54,346 nt of DNA from an uncultured Ectothiorhodospiraceae bacterium (GTDB lineage Bacteria > Pseudomonadota > Gammaproteobacteria > UBA6429 > Thiohalophilaceae). A program made the translations under genes and the position numbers. Below the pieces are notes generated by a model that saw nothing but the letters and a program-made list of their open reading frames with translations, was not told the origin of the DNA and ran no database searches. Where the stretch lies: NCBI GenBank assembly GCA_947258695.1, contig CAMYJG010000007.1, positions 74,153 through 128,498 on the forward strand, read 5' to 3'. This document shows, in pieces, positions 25,749 to 34,880 of the stretch (position 1 is the stretch's first letter; every line of letters starts with the position of its first letter).

Positions 25749-26129
25749 TTAAATATCTGAATCGCGACCAGGACGGAAGTTGGATAAAGTATGACTGTGC
25801 TCTCCATCTGTTATACCATGATATACACCATCATCCATCTTTTTCATTTTTTTACAGCTATCACCACGTTTACGATGACTTGTGCAATGCGTGGCACCAT
25901 CAGTCCACCATTTTCTTTTAAAAGTTTTATCTTTCCATGGAACATAAATAAAATGTCCACCATCTGCGTCATCATATCCTTTTAAATCTTTACCTTTTGC
26001 TTCATTTCGAACATCAAAAGAATTATTGGTAAATAATGTTTTGATTTCTGCTTCCGTTAAGAATTCATCTGCGAGAGCAGTGTTAAATAAGATAAAACTT
26101 GATAAAGCCATGAGTGCTATTTTTTTCAT
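25749..26129 (-). CDS. Exported protein of unknown function with Cys/His-rich C-terminal half
   Basis: 126 aa. A signal peptide (about residues 1-20, ending ALA) precedes LTEAEIKTLFTNNSFDVR, a start often seen in small exported proteins such as DUF995-like families. Aromatic and basic residues follow (FIYVPWKDKTFKRKWW), then ATHCTSHRKRGDSC with a likely disulfide, and GVYHGITDGEHSHTL with a His cluster. I cannot place it in a family with confidence. It is 40 bases after the 216-aa hydrolase gene and is closed by a terminator. Confidence 0.7.
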   Translation of the reverse strand: MKKIALMALSSFILFNTALADEFLTEAEIKTLFTNNSFDVRNEAKGKDLKGYDDADGGHFIYVPWKDKTFKRKWWTDGATHCTSHRKRGDSCKKMKKMDDGVYHGITDGEHSHTLSNFRPGRDSDI

Positions 26130-26169
26130 TTTTATTACCTCTTTTTTATTTATATTACAAATGTATTTA

Positions 26170-26820
26170 TTAGTTGTTAATCCAGTCAGTCATTGGATCA
26201 CGCCACTGTTCAATAAATTTTTCTTTTGGAATGCGAAATACCTTGTGGCCTTTACCTGAATCGAGATCAATTTCTTCAAACTTGAGTTTTGCTGATGGCT
26301 TAATCGTTTCTTCACACGATTCAAACTTTTCATCACCTGAATCGTATATTGAATATATATGACCTACGGCTTTTGCAGCATCAACGCTATACTTATCATT
26401 TAACTCTTCAGAGCAACCTGCCAACAAAACATAATTTACTTCTGGGTTGTTTATCGATCCTGCCGCTGCAAGCGTAATAATTGAACCTTTCGAAAAGCCA
26501 CTAACCGTAATATTTTTTGCCGGAACACCTTTGCTGATGAGTGTGTTGACCTGCTGTTTAATTTTTTCGGCATAACTGTTTGGATCGGTGTCGCCACGTA
26601 CTTCAGAAATCACGTTATCCACGTTACTGGATATCGCATCAACGGCAGCCTGGTATTTTTCACTATCACCATCGGTCTCTTCAGCTGAACCATGTAAATA
26701 AAATACATATTTTTCTGAGGCGTCAGGTGATGATGGGATATCAGAATCTACCCCGGCATAAGTAACAGATAAAGCAAATGTATATACCAGCAATGAAGAA
26801 AGTAGTTTTAACAACATCAT
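26170..26820 (-). CDS. Exported alpha/beta hydrolase, 216 aa
   Basis: A signal peptide ends near TYA (residues 1-22). FYLHGSAEE provides the oxyanion-hole His-Gly. The nucleophile elbow is NITVSGFSKGSIITLAA (GFSKG), with candidate acid in IYSIYDSGDEKF and candidate His in GKGHKVF near the end. It is short for the fold, lacking a lid. The substrate is unknown. It is third in a row of hydrolase genes, 20 bases downstream of the previous one, and probably shares their transcript. Confidence 0.78.
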   Translation of the reverse strand: MMLLKLLSSLLVYTFALSVTYAGVDSDIPSSPDASEKYVFYLHGSAEETDGDSEKYQAAVDAISSNVDNVISEVRGDTDPNSYAEKIKQQVNTLISKGVPAKNITVSGFSKGSIITLAAAGSINNPEVNYVLLAGCSEELNDKYSVDAAKAVGHIYSIYDSGDEKFESCEETIKPSAKLKFEEIDLDSGKGHKVFRIPKEKFIEQWRDPMTDWINN

Positions 26821-26840
26821 TTACCTCTTGTGATTAAATT

Positions 26841-27620
26841 TCAAAGGGATTTAAGCCAGATAAGAATTTCTTTTTGACCGTTTACTGGGGTTTCTTTATG
26901 TCCGCCATCGACGACAGTATAAGAATTCTTTGGATGTTCAGGTGCTTCACTAAAGGCATAGTCCGGACCGCGATCATACATCCTGTCTTCTTCGCCAATG
27001 ATCCACATAAGCGGAGTTTTTGGTTTAAGCGATGCCACATTTTCAGGCATAACCGCTGAGCCTTCCGGATCAAACCAGCTTAAGTAGTTTTCTGCTTTTA
27101 CATAGATTTCAGACTGCGAACCCTGGTTGCGATCTTTAAAATCTTCTTTTTCCTGTCCTTTGCCTGCCTCAACCATGGCCTGGGCACGTTGCCAGTCGTT
27201 ATCGATTCTTCTTTGGTAACCAGCTAATTCAGGGACATGACCGGGGGCAATCGCCAGGATACCGGCAAGTCCATCTCGTACAGTGCCGTAACCCGTGGCA
27301 GCATTAGCCCCCATGCTGTGCCCACCCACAACTATTTTTGTTGCGCCTTTGCTTTTGAGTTCTTTTACCGCGGCATCAATCTCTAACATGGAGTCTTCAT
27401 AGGTTTTATCGAGTACGCGCTCACGGTGCCAGGGCATATCCGGTGTGATAACGATAATATCGTTACCACGAAGAAAGTCAGCAAGCTCACCAACCGGAGA
27501 GCTGTCATTGGCGGTGCCTGATTTACCATGCATCAACACAACACCAACTTTATCCTGGGCATATAATGGTGAAACAAAAAGAGTCAGTAGCAGAAGTACC
27601 GTACTAATAACAGATTTCAT
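26841..27620 (-). CDS. Exported alpha/beta hydrolase, 259 aa
   Basis: The signal peptide ends at LYA (about residue 21). GVVLMHGKSGT is the oxyanion loop, VVGGHSMGANAATGYG holds Ser in GHSMG, IIGEEDRMYDRG the acid and VVDGGHKETP the His, so the triad looks complete. The general type is a dienelactone-hydrolase or small lipase/esterase-like protein. There is no lid-like insertion beyond about 40 residues in the middle (RRIDNDWQRAQAMVEAG). The substrate is unknown. It lies 18 bases after the first hydrolase gene of the cluster. Confidence 0.82.
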   Translation of the reverse strand: MKSVISTVLLLLTLFVSPLYAQDKVGVVLMHGKSGTANDSSPVGELADFLRGNDIIVITPDMPWHRERVLDKTYEDSMLEIDAAVKELKSKGATKIVVGGHSMGANAATGYGTVRDGLAGILAIAPGHVPELAGYQRRIDNDWQRAQAMVEAGKGQEKEDFKDRNQGSQSEIYVKAENYLSWFDPEGSAVMPENVASLKPKTPLMWIIGEEDRMYDRGPDYAFSEAPEHPKNSYTVVDGGHKETPVNGQKEILIWLKSL

Positions 27621-27638
27621 AGATGATCCTTTTTCTTA

Positions 27639-28418
27639 TTAGTTAGACTTAATAAAACCAGCAATATAATTAACAACCTTTTCTTCTATGCTTTCAAAGC
27701 CATGATAAGAGCTTCCTTTGCAAGCTCGTCCTGATTCACTGCCACCCGAAAACATTTTAATTTCTACTTTTGCGGCAGCTGTTAGCATTTCTTTAATTTC
27801 TTCTGCACCTTCCGGAGGGGTAACATGACAGCCATCATCTTCATGGGCGACGATTAAAGTTGGAATAGTAATTTTTTCTAATTCCATTTCATTGACTGCT
27901 GTTCCCTTGGCATTTTCAACAGACATCGGAGAAGTTAGAACCACACCGTGAGGTTTTTGTTTTGATTCTATAGCAAGATTTGCAGCTGACTCTGTACCAC
28001 GACTTGTTCCAACAAGCCAAACAGGTACGTTTGCATGTTTTTTAAGATAAGCAATTACATAATCCATATCCTTCATATGCTCATCGCTATCTCGAAAGCC
28101 AAATTTCATGCCTTGTTTGTCTTGAGCATCAGAGGGCGCATCTACAATGGCAACAATAAAATTATTATCTAAAAAGTAATCGCGAGATCTAACAAGGAAA
28201 TTATTTTCTTTCTTATTTATCGAGTTTGATCCTGAAATATCAAGAACACCATTTCCACCAGCAAATAAAATAACACTGGCTACAGGTTTATCGGGTGTCA
28301 TTAATATGAATTTTTGTTCTACATCAGGCCGGGTCTTTAAGGTGATAAGTTCGTTTGCTTGTGTGTTTATTGAAAAAGAGAGAAGTAGTGAAATAAAAGC
28401 CAGTTGTATTTTTTTCAT
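27639..28418 (-). CDS. Exported alpha/beta hydrolase, 259 aa, first in the cluster
   Basis: The signal peptide ends near TQA (about residue 21). ILFAGGNGVLDISG is the oxyanion region, PVWLVGTSRGTESAANLA the nucleophile elbow (GTSRG), LIVAHEDDGCHVTPP the acid region and KGSSYHGFES the His. Two Cys (DDGC and RACKG) could form a disulfide, fitting export. The substrate is unknown; the sequence is unlike the other two hydrolases outside the motifs. It is the 5'-most gene of the five exported proteins on this strand. Confidence 0.8.
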   Translation of the reverse strand: MKKIQLAFISLLLSFSINTQANELITLKTRPDVEQKFILMTPDKPVASVILFAGGNGVLDISGSNSINKKENNFLVRSRDYFLDNNFIVAIVDAPSDAQDKQGMKFGFRDSDEHMKDMDYVIAYLKKHANVPVWLVGTSRGTESAANLAIESKQKPHGVVLTSPMSVENAKGTAVNEMELEKITIPTLIVAHEDDGCHVTPPEGAEEIKEMLTAAAKVEIKMFSGGSESGRACKGSSYHGFESIEEKVVNYIAGFIKSN

Positions 28419-28631
28419 AGATGAGGTTATTCCTAGTTTATTTATTATTAAGAGCTTATAGTTTTAGTATAAAATACTTTTTATGCAATTAAGAAGTAGG
28501 AAAGATATGTATTTTTAACAATAAATTAATTATCAAAGTGATTTGAAATCAAGCTTTACCAGGGTTTACCCAGTTAATAATGTAGAGGTGAGTGGTAATA
28601 AAACTAATCCAATGTAATGCTAGATAATAGC

Positions 28632-30014
28632 TTATTCTTTATTTACTGTATTTTCTGCTTTATCACTTTTTCCAAGATACTTCATATTAAACTCGATACG
28701 GTTTCGACCATTATTTTTTGCCGTGTAAAGTGCATTATCTGCTCTTTTTATCAATGAATCAGGGGTTTCATCGGGATAATATATAGCCAAACCTGCTGAG
28801 AAGGTAGGTACTTTTATTTTATTATTATTATGTGTAATAAATGTTTCAGAAACTATATTTTTTACTTTTTGGAAGGCACGTTCAGCGCCTTCTTTATCCG
28901 TATTTGGTAATAAAACAACGAACTCTTCACCACCGTATCTTGCCACCATATCATAGCGACGAAATACAGAAAGAATGTCTTTTGAATATACTCGTAACAT
29001 TTCATCACCAACTGCATGACCATATTTATCATTAATATTTTTAAACATATCTAAATCAATAATTGCAATGGTTAATAAAGTTTCATCACGTTTTGTGCGG
29101 TATATTTCATCTTTAATGCGTCGCATGAAGGCGCGGCGGTTAGGAAGTTGTGTCAGTTCATCAGTAAGACTAAGGACACGAACTTGATTGAGTTCCTCAC
29201 TCAATTTATCAATATTGCCACCAATAAGCTGAAGAAAAGATTGCGTGTCATGCATGATATGAGTCAAGTTGCCTTGCTCTTCTAAAATGGTTGTAATATC
29301 GCGCATAAGGTTATAGCGAAGGTGTTCAGAATTTACATTTTTATCAGGATATTCAAGTTGATCGAGGAAAGATTTCAATTTGTCAGAAAACGTTTCCTGC
29401 TGACGCATCGTGTCTTCAATTTTACTGCCAAGGTTAGATTGAATTTCTAAAATTTCTTTATTATGTTGGCTCAACTTGTTTCTGTAAATTGAATCAATAT
29501 TTTGTTCGATTTTCGTAGAAGTTTTAATCTCTTCTTTAGCTATATCTTTATCTTGATTATCGGCATATTCATTATTGGTAGTCGAAATAACAGGATCATT
29601 GAGAAGCTCTTTGGCTAGTAATGGAGATAAAGCTTGAGTAAAAATATCTTCTTCAAAAGTGGCAACTTCGTTAATAAGTTTTGTTGCGTTACGCAGATAG
29701 CGATGTAACACAGCAAGTTCAGATAAAGCGATGGGGGGATACAATCTTTTTTGTATAAGCTTGAGTTCTAAATAAAGTAATGATTTTTTAGGCAGGGATT
29801 TACGGTAAGCACTTATTAAAACTTGTGTGATAGCTAAACTGCCACGAAAAATTTTATCCTGGGCATAATCTGAACTTTGCAGAATATGTTCTACTTGCTG
29901 GTAAATAATTCTGCCGGAAGAAGAATTATTTAATGCTTCTAGTAGTTCCAGAGCTTTTTTTGTGCCATGGTTTTCAACTACAGGCTGCTTATTTTTGTCT
30001 TTATGATCCGTCAC
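28632..30014 (-). CDS. Soluble diguanylate cyclase (GGDEF)
   Basis: 460 aa, no membrane segment. The N-terminal ~270 residues are helical with coiled-coil stretches (EILEIQSNLGSKIEDTMRQQ), a type of N-terminal region shared with other cytosolic diguanylate cyclases. The GGDEF domain starts at LTQLPNRRAFMRRIKDE and has the active loop ARYGGEEFVVLLP and the metal Asp in IAIIDLDMFKNIND. A clear RxxD inhibitory site was not seen in front of the loop. It makes the second messenger c-di-GMP. It lies next to a PAS-GGDEF-EAL gene on the same strand. Confidence 0.9.
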   Translation of the reverse strand: MTDHKDKNKQPVVENHGTKKALELLEALNNSSSGRIIYQQVEHILQSSDYAQDKIFRGSLAITQVLISAYRKSLPKKSLLYLELKLIQKRLYPPIALSELAVLHRYLRNATKLINEVATFEEDIFTQALSPLLAKELLNDPVISTTNNEYADNQDKDIAKEEIKTSTKIEQNIDSIYRNKLSQHNKEILEIQSNLGSKIEDTMRQQETFSDKLKSFLDQLEYPDKNVNSEHLRYNLMRDITTILEEQGNLTHIMHDTQSFLQLIGGNIDKLSEELNQVRVLSLTDELTQLPNRRAFMRRIKDEIYRTKRDETLLTIAIIDLDMFKNINDKYGHAVGDEMLRVYSKDILSVFRRYDMVARYGGEEFVVLLPNTDKEGAERAFQKVKNIVSETFITHNNNKIKVPTFSAGLAIYYPDETPDSLIKRADNALYTAKNNGRNRIEFNMKYLGKSDKAENTVNKE

Positions 30015-30129
30015 TATAATTTAGGCAATAATTGCACCAGCAATACTTTCAATGGTGAATTTATGAATCAGAAGTCAATAAGTTATTTATTACTCCTTTA
30101 ATTATTACCTTGTCTCCTTTTCCAGTTTT

Positions 30130-30154
30130 TAATCTAAACACCATATTTAGATTA
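30130..30154. promoter_or_regulatory. Perfect 9-bp dyad in the gap between two c-di-GMP genes
   Basis: TAATCTAAA (30130-30138) and TTTAGATTA (30146-30154) are perfect inverted copies around a 7-base centre. It lies 115 bases ahead of the diguanylate cyclase start. No T-tract follows on either strand in the right place, so it looks more like an operator than a terminator. Confidence 0.4.
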
Positions 30155-30186
30155 GACATGTATCATTACTAATGAATATCAAAACA

Positions 30187-33066
30187 TTAGTTGTAAATAA
30201 TTTTTTCAGCTGGGGGAGGCAGAATAATTTTATTAGTTTCAATGGTCGCTGATGGTTTTCCAAAATAATGGCCTTGAGCATAATCAACACCATACTCGCG
30301 CAAGATATTCAGTGTTTTTTCATTTTGAACAAATTCAGCAATGGTTTGTTTACCGAGTGCATGCGCAATTTGATTCATCGACTGTACCATCACGCTATCA
30401 ACCTTAGAGGTATCAAGGGACTGAACAAATGAACCATCAATTTTAAGTTTGTCGACTGGCAGGTTTTTTAAATAAGCAAATGAGCAGAAGCCAGTTCCAA
30501 AATCATCTAAGGCAAATTGGCAGCCCATATCTTTAAGTTTGGCGATAAATTTTTTAGCCGCGGCGATGTTTGCTATCGCTGCTGTCTCAGTAATTTCAAA
30601 TGTTAAGCAGGTAGGTTCTAATCCGGTATTGTCCAGTATACCTTGAATCATTGGCAATAATTCTTTGTCTTCAAAAGCACGACCTGAAAGATTGATGGCA
30701 AAACGAATATTCGGGTTTTGTTCATGTAGTTTGACTAACGAATGCATGGCACGACTAACAGTCCAGCGATCAACGTTATTAATTAAACCAAAGCGTTCTG
30801 CCGCGGGAATAAAACCACCGGGTAATATTCGCTGGCCATCATCCAAATCCATACGCAATAACACTTCGTAATCTTCAACCATGCCATGTTCAATCGAAAC
30901 AATTGGTTGATAGACCAGTGAAAAGAGATCGTTTTCGTAGGCATTTTTAACGCGACTTGCCCAGCCCATATCTTCTGCCATGCCATCAAGTTGCTTGTTA
31001 GCCGGATCATAAATATGAAAACAGTTGCGTCCTTGTTTTTTTGCAATATTACAGGCGATATCAGCATGCGAAAGTGCACTTTCTGCAGATTGAGTCTCGT
31101 TATCAATAATAGTGATCCCCATACTACAGGTAATATTGAATAACTGACTTTTTGAGAAAAAACGATAGGATTCAAAAAACCGGAGTAAATTGTGGGCGAC
31201 AATATCAATGGCATGTTCATTGGTGTTATAAATTAAAATAGTAAATTCATCACCACCAAAGCGAGCCAGTAAATCACCTTCGCGTAATTTATCTTTTAAT
31301 AACTGACTGACTTCGATTAACAGTTCATCACCAGCTGCATGACCAATAGTATCGTTAACGTATTTGAATTGATCGAGATCCAGGTAAATCAGGGCAGAGG
31401 TTTCTCCGCTTCTGGTCGTGCGGCTGATTAAGCATTCGAGCTCTTCCTGAAAGAAGCTACGGTTTTTAAGGGTAGTTAATTTATCGTGTTGTGTTTGATA
31501 GGTGAGTTCAGTTTCGTATTCTTTTTGTTCAGTGATATCACGGGCGGTACCGGTAATATATTGAACTTTACCATCGGCACCAATATGCGGGCAGGCATTG
31601 AAGCTGATATGACGAGAGCGACCATCTTTGTCTAAATGTATTGTTTCATAGCCGAGTAATTCGTTACCTTCAACAACAGATTGAAATGCTCTGTCGTCCC
31701 GATTTTTTGATTCACTGGGCTGTAAAAAATTAAAGGGTTTATTTAAAAGCTCTTTTGCATCGTAACCATAGATATGTTGTGCTGCAGCATTAAGGTATGT
31801 CCAGTTTCCTTTAACATCCATACTCCAGACTAAATCATGCGCGGTCACAACCAGGTTGCGGTAGCGTTCTTCAGCTTCAAGCAACATGATTTCAGTCGCT
31901 TTTCTCTCGGTAACATCACCAACGAGTAAAATATAGTAAAGCGTATTGTTCATGCGCATCTGGCTGATGTGCATGGAAAGCATTAATTTACTGCCACTGC
32001 GGTGAGCCGCTTCAATTTCCTGGCGAATGATTTTTTTAGTACCACTTTCTTTTGGCAGAGTAATGTTTGGTAATAGCCAGGATAGTTCTCTATGATTAAT
32101 TTCGTGTGCGCTATAACCAAAGAGTTGTTCTGCCGCAGGGTTAAACATTTCGATATGTTGTGATTCATTAATCACGATAATACATTCAGCCGCATGTTCT
32201 ACAATGGCTTGCACATATTCATCCTGTTCACCTAAGCGATGAAATAAGCGATTTAAGGTTTGTACCAGAAAACCAATCTCATCATTGGATTGCGGTTGTA
32301 ATTGTTTTGCCAGATCCGCATGACTGGTTGCACCGGTATTCGCCGTCACCATTTCAACCGGTTTTAATGATTGCGATAAACTGCGGAAGGCCACCATGGT
32401 GGAGATAATCGCTATTAATCCCATTAAGACCCAGGCCAGTACGACTTCGGTTGAGATAAAGCCAGTTTTCCACCAGTAATACTTTAATAGTATTGAAGTA
32501 GTTAAAAGCGGTATATAAGCACCGACTAATAACATCTTGGTACGCATACTGACCTGTACACTGGATAAACCGGTGTAGCGTGTGAGTTTGCCAAGTGTAG
32601 ACAATCCATCCAGGTAACCCGGTAAGCCAACCAAAATAACAATGGTTAGCTGTAACAGGATGAACTGGAGTAATGCAGAGACACTGACCGCTTGTCCTGC
32701 CGATTGTAAAAACCAATGGTGAACGGTTGGCAGGGTTAAAACATAGAGTAAAAAGAACATCCAGTAGCGGCTACCAAAACTCTGGATCTGTGTGTTTAGA
32801 TCTTCAGGCAAATAATTATTATCAGGGTGGCGAAGCTTCCAGTTAATGACGGGTTGTAAAAAAGATTTAAAATGAATAGCGCACCAAAGTAGCAAGCTGC
32901 TATAGAGGGCGATTAATACAATACCAGAGTTGCCGGTGAGCAAGCTTTTCAGCTCAACCATGTCAAAAAAACTGGCAGTGGTATAGCCGATCACAGGCGT
33001 CAGCGCAAAGCTGATAAAGGTGACCAGGAATAAGCGTCGTTGGATAGTTAAAAGTGCTTGTTTCAT
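30187..33066 (-). CDS. Membrane PAS-PAS-GGDEF-EAL protein (c-di-GMP turnover)
   Basis: 959 aa. About 230 N-terminal residues hold six or more membrane helices and end in a HAMP-like stretch (LKPVEMVTANTGATSHADLA). Two PAS domains follow (IIVINESQHIEMFNPAAEQL; HDLVWSMDVKGNWTYLNAAA). GGDEF is intact (LLARFGGDEFTILIYN). The EAL domain reads EVLLR in place of EALLR, with NLSGRAFED, LTFEITETAAI, DDFGTGFCSF, LKIDGSFV and YAQGHYFGKP, so the main catalytic and metal residues are present. It may both make and break c-di-GMP; the net activity cannot be read from sequence. The ligand of the membrane part is unknown. Confidence 0.93.
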   Translation of the reverse strand: MKQALLTIQRRLFLVTFISFALTPVIGYTTASFFDMVELKSLLTGNSGIVLIALYSSLLLWCAIHFKSFLQPVINWKLRHPDNNYLPEDLNTQIQSFGSRYWMFFLLYVLTLPTVHHWFLQSAGQAVSVSALLQFILLQLTIVILVGLPGYLDGLSTLGKLTRYTGLSSVQVSMRTKMLLVGAYIPLLTTSILLKYYWWKTGFISTEVVLAWVLMGLIAIISTMVAFRSLSQSLKPVEMVTANTGATSHADLAKQLQPQSNDEIGFLVQTLNRLFHRLGEQDEYVQAIVEHAAECIIVINESQHIEMFNPAAEQLFGYSAHEINHRELSWLLPNITLPKESGTKKIIRQEIEAAHRSGSKLMLSMHISQMRMNNTLYYILLVGDVTERKATEIMLLEAEERYRNLVVTAHDLVWSMDVKGNWTYLNAAAQHIYGYDAKELLNKPFNFLQPSESKNRDDRAFQSVVEGNELLGYETIHLDKDGRSRHISFNACPHIGADGKVQYITGTARDITEQKEYETELTYQTQHDKLTTLKNRSFFQEELECLISRTTRSGETSALIYLDLDQFKYVNDTIGHAAGDELLIEVSQLLKDKLREGDLLARFGGDEFTILIYNTNEHAIDIVAHNLLRFFESYRFFSKSQLFNITCSMGITIIDNETQSAESALSHADIACNIAKKQGRNCFHIYDPANKQLDGMAEDMGWASRVKNAYENDLFSLVYQPIVSIEHGMVEDYEVLLRMDLDDGQRILPGGFIPAAERFGLINNVDRWTVSRAMHSLVKLHEQNPNIRFAINLSGRAFEDKELLPMIQGILDNTGLEPTCLTFEITETAAIANIAAAKKFIAKLKDMGCQFALDDFGTGFCSFAYLKNLPVDKLKIDGSFVQSLDTSKVDSVMVQSMNQIAHALGKQTIAEFVQNEKTLNILREYGVDYAQGHYFGKPSATIETNKIILPPPAEKIIYN

Positions 33067-33199
33067 CCCAATTCTTCGATATTTATTTTTATAAAAGAGA
33101 GCTATATGCTCTTCTAAATTAGAGTAATATCATGTCAGAATCGGTGCCTTGTTTCTATACATAATTACACTACTTATAAATTAAGAATCTACTAATTTT

Positions 33200-33224
33200 G
33201 ATATTTACTTATGTAGTAAATATC
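33200..33224. promoter_or_regulatory. Perfect 10-bp dyad upstream of the TRAP-type binding protein
   Basis: GATATTTACT (33200-33209) and AGTAAATATC (33215-33224) are exact inverted copies around TATGT. The symmetry extends further, with one gap, into flanking AATTTT / AAATTTT. It lies about 45 bases before the gene, a typical operator position, and no T-tract suggests a terminator. Confidence 0.5.
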
Positions 33225-33268
33225 ACAAATTTTGAGAAAAATGATAAATATCTTCAAAAGGGAAAGTC

Positions 33269-34381
33269 ATGAAAAAACGTGATTTAGTAACAAAACTGAG
33301 TGTCGGAGTACTTGCATTTGGCATGGTAGTCGCAGCCGGGTGCTCCAAGCAAGAAAGCGTTTCTGTCGATAAAAAAGTCGTAGCAAAAACCATTCATTGG
33401 AAAATGGTGACTACCTGGCCTAAAAATTTCCCAGGGCTTGGTACCGGTGCAAATAATGTTGCAAAGCTGATCAATAAAATGAGTGGTGGACGATTACAGG
33501 TTAAAGTCTATGGCGCCAAAGAACTGGTACCGGCTTTTGAAGTATTTGATGCGGTTTCGCGTGGCACTGCAGAAATGGGTCATGGCGCGGCGTATTACTG
33601 GAAAGGTAAAAATGAAGCGATCCAGTTTTTCTCTACCGTCCCGTTTGGCTTAACCGCGCAGGAAATGAACGGCTGGTTATACCATGGTGGTGGTTTAAAA
33701 CTGTGGCAAGAAATCTATGCACAATATAACCTGGTGCCTGCAGCGGCTGGAAATACCGGCGTACAAATGGGCGGCTGGTTTAATAAAGAAATTAACTCGC
33801 TGGCTGATTTGAAAGGCTTAAAAATGCGTATCCCAGGTTTAGGTGGAGAAGCATTTAAGCGTGCTGGAGGTACACCGGTGAATCTACCCGGTGGTGAATT
33901 GTATACCGCGTTACAAACCGGTGCGCTGGATGCGACAGAATGGGTTGGCCCATATAATGATTTAGCTTTTGGTTTTTATAAAGTGGCAAAATATTATTAC
34001 TACCCAGGTTGGCATGAACCAGGTACTACATTAGAAGCGATCATTAATAAAAAAGCATTTGAGGCTTTGCCAGAAGATTTGCAGGAAATTGTCCGTGCTG
34101 CCTGCAAGATAGTTAACCAGGATATGTTAGCTGAGTACACTGCACGTAATAATGCCGCGTTAAAAACACTTATTAATGAACATAAAGTTCAGTTACGTGC
34201 TTTTCCTGATGATGTATTAAAAGAACTACGTAAGTTGTCAGATGAAGTGGTTGCCGAGTTAGCCGTAAAAGATGACACTGCTAAACGCATTTACAGTTCG
34301 CTGAAAACATATCGTGAACAGGTCAATGATTGGCATGAAGTTTCAGAAAAGGCCTTTATGCGAGCCAGATCATTAAAATAA
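33269..34381 (+). CDS. TRAP transporter substrate-binding protein (DctP family), predicted lipoprotein
   Basis: 370 aa. A lipoprotein signal ends in VVAAGC (Cys25), unusual for this family, whose members are usually free in the periplasm. WKMVTTWPKNFPGLGTGANN, GGWFNKEINSLADLKGLKMR, ALQTGALDATEWVGPYND and YYYYPGWHEPGTTLEAIIN match the TakP-like branch for 2-oxoacids (also annotated mannitol/chloroaromatic). No DctQ/DctM membrane genes are adjacent, so its transporter must be elsewhere or it acts as a sensor. A strong ribosome-binding site (AAAGGGAAAG) precedes the start. A terminator follows. Confidence 0.88.
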   Translation: MKKRDLVTKLSVGVLAFGMVVAAGCSKQESVSVDKKVVAKTIHWKMVTTWPKNFPGLGTGANNVAKLINKMSGGRLQVKVYGAKELVPAFEVFDAVSRGTAEMGHGAAYYWKGKNEAIQFFSTVPFGLTAQEMNGWLYHGGGLKLWQEIYAQYNLVPAAAGNTGVQMGGWFNKEINSLADLKGLKMRIPGLGGEAFKRAGGTPVNLPGGELYTALQTGALDATEWVGPYNDLAFGFYKVAKYYYYPGWHEPGTTLEAIINKKAFEALPEDLQEIVRAACKIVNQDMLAEYTARNNAALKTLINEHKVQLRAFPDDVLKELRKLSDEVVAELAVKDDTAKRIYSSLKTYREQVNDWHEVSEKAFMRARSLK

Positions 34382-34401
34382 ATACATTCTAATTTTTAAC
34401 T

Positions 34402-34442
34402 AAAAAAGCGGAACCCATCTAACTAATTGGTTCCGCTTTTTT
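34402..34442. terminator. Bidirectional rho-independent terminator
   Basis: Perfect 14-bp stem AAAAAAGCGGAACC (34402-34415) / GGTTCCGCTTTTTT (34429-34442) with a 13-base loop. It serves the TRAP-type gene on the plus strand and msrB on the minus strand. Confidence 0.93.
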
Positions 34443-34480
34443 ATTTAAGTAACTATAAAGTTTTTATTAAAAAACAGGTA

Positions 34481-34876
34481 TTAAGATTCTTTTAAATCTA
34501 AACTAACTGAATTAATGCAATAACGTAATCCGGTCGGTTGTGGTCCATCAGGAAAAACATGTCCAAGGTGCGAACCACATTTACTGCAATGCACTTCCAC
34601 CCGGGTCATACCTAAACTGGTATCTTTCGTTTCTTCTATTGCTGTTGTATTAATTGGTTGGTAATAACTTGGCCAACCTGTTCCTGAATCAAACTTTGTA
34701 TTTGATGAAAAAAGGGCTTCACCGCACCCTGCACAAACATAGGTCCCCTCTGTTTTACAATCATTGTACTTGCCGGTAAAAGGATGCTCCGTACCGTGTT
34801 CACGCATGACTTTATATTGTTCTGCAGAGAGGCTTCCTTGCCATTCTTGTTTAGACTTTTCGATTTTTTCTGACAT
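34481..34876 (-). CDS. msrB: Peptide-methionine (R)-S-oxide reductase MsrB
   Basis: 131 aa when started at [12 protein letters not shown], 4 bases after the mlaC stop; the longer frame overlaps mlaC and lacks a ribosome-binding site. [20 protein letters not shown] is the family start. Two zinc-binding CxxC pairs (VCAGCGEAL and [13 protein letters not shown]) and the catalytic Cys in [11 protein letters not shown] are present. It reduces methionine-R-sulfoxide in oxidised proteins. It is probably co-transcribed with mlaC. Confidence 0.95.
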   Translation of the reverse strand: MSEKIEKSKQEWQGSLSAEQYKVMREHGTEHPFTGKYNDCKTEGTYVCAGCGEALFSSNTKFDSGTGWPSYYQPINTTAIEETKDTSLGMTRVEVHCSKCGSHLGHVFPDGPQPTGLRYCINSVSLDLKES

Positions 34877-34880
34877 GCTG

